DNA from: GW2011-AR15 sp964428335
Lineage (GTDB): Archaea > Nanobdellota > Nanobdellia > Woesearchaeales > GW2011-AR15
Assembly (NCBI GenBank): GCA_964428335.1
Contig: CAYRXW010000005.1
Span: 106,827-170,826, forward strand
DNA length: 64,000 nt
Direction of reading: 5' to 3'
Under the pieces are notes generated by a model. The model saw nothing but the letters and a program-made list of their open reading frames with translations, did no database searches and was not told the origin of the DNA. The translations under genes were made by a program, and so were the position numbers. Shown here in pieces: positions 59,452-64,000 of this stretch (its first letter is position 1; the number at the start of each line of letters is the position of its first letter).

Positions 59452-60921
59452 CTATTTAAAGTTAGCCTTTTGCAATTCTTTAATTTCCCTGTCTAAATTT
59501 GACCTTTTAGATTTTTTAAACACAACTGTAATAACAACAAATACAAGAATTGCACCAAACACAAAATATAGTAATAAAGAAGAAGCTTTCTTAATATCTG
59601 AAAGCAAGTCACTGCTTTCTTTTTTACCTTCTTCTTTTGTTGCGTTAGCTGTGAAATTAGTGTATTCTTTCTCTGCCTGCTTTATTATATGCTTTTCTAT
59701 CCTTTGCCCATATTCTGTGTCATAAGTAACAAAAAAATAGCTTGAATTTAAGTATTCAAATTCCCTAAAGCTTCGTTTTGGCAGCCTTTCTATGCCAAAG
59801 CTGGAGTTACCAATAAAAAGACCAATGTTGAAATACTCAGTAACAGGCCCGTTTGATATTCTTAGAACGCTTTTGTTATCTTTCTTCAGGAATTCAATAT
59901 CAAATATATATGCAGTATAGTTAATATCGATTTTTTTAATTTCTGTTCTTTTAATATTATTGACATTAAACACGTATTCAACATTTATTGTTCCAAAAGC
60001 TTCTTTTGTAGCATTTAATAAGACAAAAAAGCTTGTGCTACTTTTATTTTGCAGATAGAGAGAATTCCCGTCCTTTTTCATGCTGTTAGACACTTTTTCA
60101 ATGTTAAAACCTAAAGGAACACTTAGTACAAGCGATTCAAGACTAGTTCCTTGTTTTTTTGAATATGAAACATTCAGCAAAGTCTTCTGGCCGACTTTTC
60201 TTGTTTTGTTATAAGAAAAGCTGAATAAAATAGGGTCTTGTTTTACATCCAACACATAACTACTTTTCCTATTTCTGGTTTTTTCAAAAACAATATAGGA
60301 CAATGATACGATATTCTTATACTGGACTGGTGCTAAAGGTGTTAAATCATAAGTGCAGGTTACTTTTGATTCAAACAGGGATTTTTCTAGAATAACAGAG
60401 TTACCGGATTTCCTGCACCCATCTAAATTTGTTATCAAAAAATCCCCACTATGGGTGTCATTTAAGAAAACATCTGTTATTGTTTCCCTTGTCCCAGGAA
60501 GCTTAGATATAACTATCTCTACCTTAGTTGAAAAGTTTGCGTACATTGTCGAATTAAATTTTTTACTGATGTTTAGCCCCTGATCTGTCTTATTTATGTA
60601 AAGATAGAGCGAAGCATTAACATCAGAGGTAATATCAGGTGGAACTTCTTTTCCACGGTAAAAAAACTTCTGCCATGTCTGGCATATGCTATAAAATCCT
60701 TCTAACTCACAGTCATTCTTTTCCGGAGATATCTGCATAAAGGAACCATCCGGCAAATATACAATTGTCTTATTTTCATCCCTTATCCAGCTGAATTTGT
60801 AGACCTCCTCGTTTACTGTTAGGTTTTTCCTAGTGTCAATCCAGCCAGAATATACTTTTGTATCAAACGCAGAATGAGCAAAAGGAACAAGCAGCAAAAA
60901 AAGCAAGAATAGTTTTTTCAT
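59452..60921 (-). CDS. Secreted, sequon-rich type I membrane protein
   Basis: This 489-residue protein has a signal peptide (about 1-17, KKLFLLFLLLVPFAHSA), a large extracellular beta-rich region (about 18-435) and a C-terminal membrane helix (about 441-465, LLLYFVFGAILVFVVITVVF) followed by a basic cytoplasmic tail. I count 18 N-x-S/T sequons in the outer part, so it is probably heavily N-glycosylated. Parts of the middle look Ig- or CARDB-like (KVGQKTLLNVSYSKKQGTSL), but no clear family is seen. It lies between aIF2-beta and the pilin, on the same strand as the secretion genes, and may be part of the cell surface machinery. Confidence 0.75.
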   Translation of the reverse strand: MKKLFLLFLLLVPFAHSAFDTKVYSGWIDTRKNLTVNEEVYKFSWIRDENKTIVYLPDGSFMQISPEKNDCELEGFYSICQTWQKFFYRGKEVPPDITSDVNASLYLYINKTDQGLNISKKFNSTMYANFSTKVEIVISKLPGTRETITDVFLNDTHSGDFLITNLDGCRKSGNSVILEKSLFESKVTCTYDLTPLAPVQYKNIVSLSYIVFEKTRNRKSSYVLDVKQDPILFSFSYNKTRKVGQKTLLNVSYSKKQGTSLESLVLSVPLGFNIEKVSNSMKKDGNSLYLQNKSSTSFFVLLNATKEAFGTINVEYVFNVNNIKRTEIKKIDINYTAYIFDIEFLKKDNKSVLRISNGPVTEYFNIGLFIGNSSFGIERLPKRSFREFEYLNSSYFFVTYDTEYGQRIEKHIIKQAEKEYTNFTANATKEEGKKESSDLLSDIKKASSLLLYFVFGAILVFVVITVVFKKSKRSNLDREIKELQKANFK

Positions 60922-60991
60922 GCTAAGAATAATGGCAGATGGATTTTATATATTTTCTGTAGAATAATAAAAAGTAAAGATAAAAAAATAA

Positions 60992-61468
60992 TTATGCAAC
61001 TTTTCCTCTTACTTCAACTGGCACTTCGTGTGTAAGTCCTGTTTCTATGTTCCTGTATGTTACAAGAAGAGTATCATCGTACTTATCTCCTGCTGTCAAT
61101 GTGCAGTCAATCTGTACCCTGAATACGTTGTTGTTTGATACGTTGAATGCTGAAAAAGCACCTGCAGTTGTAATTGTTCCTGCTGTTCCTTCAACACCAC
61201 CACTATTTCCGTTGCAATCTGTTCCAGTAACATCTGTTATCTCAGCCCTGAATCCGACGTTGTTCCTCATTGCGACAGTCACACCTGTTACTGTAACTGC
61301 TGCTTTGTCTACACAGTCCATTCCTGCACTGCTCTGACACCTTTCAGGAAGCAGTCTTGCTGGATCTAAAACACCAAAATAAGCGAGAGCTGCAATTGCT
61401 GCGATAACAACCAGGATTGCCCAACCATAAGTCATTAAAAACTCCATGGCAGCTTGTCCTTTTTTCAT
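60992..61468 (-). CDS. Type IV pilin-like protein with class III signal peptide
   Basis: This 158-residue protein starts MKKGQAAMEFLMTYGWAI, the class III prepilin signal: cleavage is expected after KKG, followed by the hydrophobic assembly helix (about 5-30). Four Cys residues (CQSS, MDC, DCNG, DCTL) suggest two disulphides in the beta-rich head. The tail ends EVPVEVRGKVA. A GAGGTGAT ribosome-binding site lies just before the ATG, so this mRNA has a leader, unlike many neighbours. The two FlaJ/TadC-type proteins and the FlaI-type ATPase upstream would assemble it. Confidence 0.9.
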   Translation of the reverse strand: MKKGQAAMEFLMTYGWAILVVIAAIAALAYFGVLDPARLLPERCQSSAGMDCVDKAAVTVTGVTVAMRNNVGFRAEITDVTGTDCNGNSGGVEGTAGTITTAGAFSAFNVSNNNVFRVQIDCTLTAGDKYDDTLLVTYRNIETGLTHEVPVEVRGKVA

Positions 61469-61547
61469 TCTATCACCTCATAGTTTATTTGTAAATATGA
61501 TGCCTATATTTTTTCCCTATATAAATGTTACGATTTAGTATACTGGT

Positions 61548-62555
61548 TTACCCAAAAAAACCACCGAGTGCAATATTCAGCAACTTAAATGAGATAAAAT
61601 AGTTTGCAAGGCCAATAAGGATATATATCGGAATCTGTTTTAATGATTCCTTGGCATTCCCTTTCTGGATAACGCTTACAATTATTGCTGCAAAAGTAGA
61701 AGCTATAATGACGCTTGTGATTGCAAAAGTCTGATAATCCTTTATTGATACAGCATCTCCAGAACCAAGAAAGCTTCCAATTCCCCCAGAACTACCACCT
61801 TCTGCGATATTTATATTAGAGAATATGGAATTCATTATAACTATAAGCTCAGTAGTCAGACCAAATAAAAAAGGAGCAGCACCAAGGGTCGCAAAAAGAA
61901 TGAATATGACATAAGTTGTTACGTTTGATGCCATCTCCTTTTTCATTATTTCTGTGTCACGCATGTTTGTTGCAACCCTATTTAATAGATCACCAATTTC
62001 ACCACCAGATTCAAGACCCTCTAACAGAAGATTTAAAGCCCTTTTAATGACCATTGAATCATATTTGTTTGAAAACTCCATTAGTGCCTTATCCAGCTTT
62101 TCTCCAACCATTGTTGCTTTAGCAACCTGCTCCATCTCCTTTGCCAAAATCCCGAATTTTGGTCTTATTGAAAACCATAATGCACGCTCAATCGGCATCC
62201 CCGCACTGATGTTTGCAGAAGTCAGCTGAAGAAAGTCAGGAAAAACTGCCTCTATTTCCTTCTGTCTTTTATATATTGTATAATCTACATAAATAAAAAA
62301 TCCAAGCCAAAGCCCAAGAAACGAGACAGCAAAGCCAATCAGCCAGGAAAGAGCGATAAATGAGAGTGCGTCAACAAAAAATGTTTTTTTTATGAAAAAC
62401 TCTACTATAAAAACAAATGTTGCTATTATGCAGACAATCACAGATGCAAAAATTATTCTCCTGTTTATCTCATACGCATCTGTTTCCAACCCAGCTTTTT
62501 TTATGAAATTAATGAAAAGCTTTTCTGTTTCATACCTATTCTTTTTGTTTTTCAT
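61548..62555 (-). CDS. Type II secretion F / TadC-type membrane assembly protein
   Basis: This 335-residue protein has two membrane helices at about 28-50 and 57-85, a cytosolic helical domain with VFPDFLQLTSANISAGMPIERAL and LLLEGLESGGEIGDLLNRVA (the T2SF core), and membrane segments at about 215-235, 275-297 and 310-330. T2SF proteins form the platform that pairs with the ATPase in pilus or archaellum assembly. A glycine- and serine-rich loop near 250-265 is notable. It overlaps the upstream T2SF gene by four bases. Confidence 0.9.
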   Translation of the reverse strand: MKNKKNRYETEKLFINFIKKAGLETDAYEINRRIIFASVIVCIIATFVFIVEFFIKKTFFVDALSFIALSWLIGFAVSFLGLWLGFFIYVDYTIYKRQKEIEAVFPDFLQLTSANISAGMPIERALWFSIRPKFGILAKEMEQVAKATMVGEKLDKALMEFSNKYDSMVIKRALNLLLEGLESGGEIGDLLNRVATNMRDTEIMKKEMASNVTTYVIFILFATLGAAPFLFGLTTELIVIMNSIFSNINIAEGGSSGGIGSFLGSGDAVSIKDYQTFAITSVIIASTFAAIIVSVIQKGNAKESLKQIPIYILIGLANYFISFKLLNIALGGFFG

Positions 62556-63358
62556 AGTTCAACAGGAGGTCTTATTGAATTAATCATTGCTATAAACATG
62601 AACTGCACAAAACCATTCAAAAATGCTATTGTAAGGAGTACAGTTAGGTTTAATTTCAGTCCGGCAAATATTGCAATTATTGTAAATAAAGTTACGCCAA
62701 GGCTAGGCATTATTACAGCTATCATCATGTAAAACATCGCCAGAGGGTTAAGTTTTTTTGCATATTCATTTACAAGTATCTGCTGCTCTTTTACAAGCGT
62801 CTCAACAACATTCCTTAATGGTTTCACCAAGTCGCTTCCGGTATTTAGGGAATTTGAAATCTGCCAAAGGATCTTAATCAGGCTTTCGCTAGGGCAGACG
62901 TCAATTGTTTCGGATATAGCGATTTCAAGAGAGGTACCTATGTTTATTTTATTAACTATCTCCCTAAAATAAGCACCAGAATACTGGTAGCTTTTTGATA
63001 CATTTTTCATTGCATCATAAAGTGTTACTCCGGATTCAAGCTCAACAATCAAAAACCTGCCGGCAAAAATTATCTCCTTATTAATCTCTTTTGAAATCCT
63101 GCCTATCTTTACAATCGGGATCTGAAGAAAATACAGGAACAGTATAAAAAAAATAAAAGGATAAGCAAGGAACGAATAAACTAAAAATTTGCTTCGGGCA
63201 GTCAAGAAAAACAAAATAAGCAGAATACCTAAGGACATATAGAGTGCTGAGATAAGCGTTCGTTTTATGAATTCTTCTGCGCTATATGGCAGGTTTGCCT
63301 TTCTTAAATTTATATTCAGGCTTGGAAACTTGTGAGCAATCCATGTAATTGCTTCCAT
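62552..63358 (-). CDS. Type II secretion F / TadB-type membrane assembly protein
   Basis: This 268-residue protein is the partner of the previous one. It has membrane helices at about 36-55 and 60-80, a cytosolic T2SF domain with IFAGRFLIVELESGVTLYDAMK and LIKILWQISNSLNTGSDLVKPLRNV, then two C-terminal helices (about 210-255). Two consecutive T2SF genes after one ATPase is the Tad/archaeal type IV pilus layout rather than a simple archaellum operon, which has a single FlaJ. It starts two bases after the ATPase gene stop and overlaps the next gene as ATGA. Confidence 0.9.
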   Translation of the reverse strand: MEAITWIAHKFPSLNINLRKANLPYSAEEFIKRTLISALYMSLGILLILFFLTARSKFLVYSFLAYPFIFFILFLYFLQIPIVKIGRISKEINKEIIFAGRFLIVELESGVTLYDAMKNVSKSYQYSGAYFREIVNKINIGTSLEIAISETIDVCPSESLIKILWQISNSLNTGSDLVKPLRNVVETLVKEQQILVNEYAKKLNPLAMFYMMIAVIMPSLGVTLFTIIAIFAGLKLNLTVLLTIAFLNGFVQFMFIAMINSIRPPVEL

Positions 63359-63360
63359 AT

Positions 63361-64000
63361 TTAGGCACCAAACATTTTATTCTTTTTTACGTATTTCATG
63401 AGATTTTCCTTGTTGGTATAATACTCTGCCATTATCCTTCCAACACCATCAACAGTCTCAATTTTTTGCTTTACAAGGTACTCTAGAATCTTTTTCTTCT
63501 CGTTTAAGTCCTTATTTATTTCTGAGTCAGTAAAACCGGTGTAAAGCTTAAGCGTAGTTATAAGAGATTTAGATTTTCCTACCTTTTCAAGCTTATCTTT
63601 TTTTGGATTGTATTGCATGATTACATTTGGCCTTGAATCAGGAAGTATCTCTGCAACCTGGAATGTCCTCCTGTTCCCTGTTCTCCTGTTCCTGAACTGG
63701 ACAATTATAAGGGAAATTGCAGGCAACATTATTTTCGGGACATCAATTGGCGGGTTTGTAAGCCTTGTCACTGTTTCTTCTGCATTATTTGCGTGAAATG
63801 TTGCATATACAGAATGACCCGTATGGATTGCTTCAAACAGAGTTTCTGCTTCTTTTTTCCTTCTTACTTCACCAACAAGAATCCTATCTGGCCTTTGCCT
63901 TAAGCTATTAACAAGAAGATATTCCATAGAAACTTCTCCCCTTCCTTCTGCATTTTTGAGCCTTGTAGACATAGGAACCCAATGCAGGAATTTTGGAAGC
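63361..64000 (-). CDS. FlaI/TadA-type secretion ATPase (partial, cut by the window edge)
   Basis: The frame is open to the right edge, so the N-terminal part including Walker A lies outside. The visible 212 residues begin LPKFLHWVPMSTR and contain VNSLRQRPDRILVGEVRRKKEAETLFEAIHTGHSVYATFHANNAEETVTRL, in parts the Asp box/Walker B, the His box (THAxN-like, FHANNAEE) and the arginine-rich segment of the GspE/VirB11/FlaI family. The Met at 63972 is internal. It powers pilin assembly with the two T2SF proteins downstream and is probably the first gene of this operon within the window. Confidence 0.92.
   Translation of the reverse strand, partial: LPKFLHWVPMSTRLKNAEGRGEVSMEYLLVNSLRQRPDRILVGEVRRKKEAETLFEAIHTGHSVYATFHANNAEETVTRLTNPPIDVPKIMLPAISLIIVQFRNRRTGNRRTFQVAEILPDSRPNVIMQYNPKKDKLEKVGKSKSLITTLKLYTGFTDSEINKDLNEKKKILEYLVKQKIETVDGVGRIMAEYYTNKENLMKYVKKNKMFGA

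Noticed and set aside
1..64000. CRISPR arrays, insertion sequences and tRNA genes
   Set aside because: I saw no regularly spaced repeats, no transposase and no tRNA T-loop/anticodon pattern while reading; a model-based scan would be needed to exclude an atypical tRNA.

Overview
The window is archaeal. It carries PolD DP1/DP2, Orc1/Cdc6, a histone, Hjc, FEN1, PAN, archaeal EndA, aIF2-beta, TrmB and a class III signal peptide pilin with FlaI/FlaJ-type secretion genes. The DNA is AT-rich. Many genes have a TATA-like box about 27 bases before the start codon and no Shine-Dalgarno, as expected for leaderless mRNAs. The short DP1, the very small genes and a pilin signal that reads KKGQAAMEFLMTYGW point to a DPANN lineage, most like Woesearchaeota or Pacearchaeota. 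That placement is an inference.

Region 1 (about 1-40 kb) is a large surface-polysaccharide or glycan island. It holds several sub-modules: (a) a carbamoylation module (SGNH hydrolase, DUF5989, carbamoyltransferase, SxtJ-like membrane genes) at 4.7-8.4 kb; (b) an apparently complete ADP-heptose pathway spread over 9.3-21.7 kb, including a kinase-isomerase fusion, a phosphatase-glycosyltransferase fusion, an HldD-like epimerase and a GT9 heptosyltransferase; (c) a four-gene N-formyl amino-sugar operon (4,6-dehydratase, aminotransferase, two formyltransferase homologues) beside folD and a 5-formyl-THF cyclo-ligase that can supply the formyl donor; (d) a set at 26.3-33.5 kb resembling the Campylobacter phosphoramidate (MeOPN) capsule pathway: a glutamine-kinase-like PEP-synthase homologue, a nucleotidyltransferase, a class I amidotransferase, methyltransferases, a formyltransferase homologue and an unknown protein; (e) UDP-sugar dehydrogenases, UDP-xylose synthase, a Wzx-like flippase and several GT4 glycosyltransferases.

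Two enzymes in this island appear to carry their own DNA-binding domain: an AbrB-like domain on the glutamine-kinase-like protein and a ribbon-helix-helix domain on a sugar nucleotidyltransferase. Each has a palindrome between its TATA box and start codon, which suggests autoregulation.

Region 2 (41-64 kb) is mostly core information processing: a lone 5S rRNA, two aminopeptidases, PAN, a probable C/D-box sRNA, Trm5, FEN1, EndA, RNase Z, a histone, Hjc, TrmB, a likely replication origin (two inverted ORB-like elements around an AT-rich stretch) next to orc1/cdc6, DP1-DP2, aIF2-beta, and at the right edge a type IV pilus-like secretion cluster that runs off the window.

Decay is visible in the glycan island. 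A CgeB-type glycosyltransferase is cut by an in-frame TAA. A duplicated gene junction (relic DUF5989 and relic GT4 start) flanks the SGNH gene, recording a cassette insertion or exchange.
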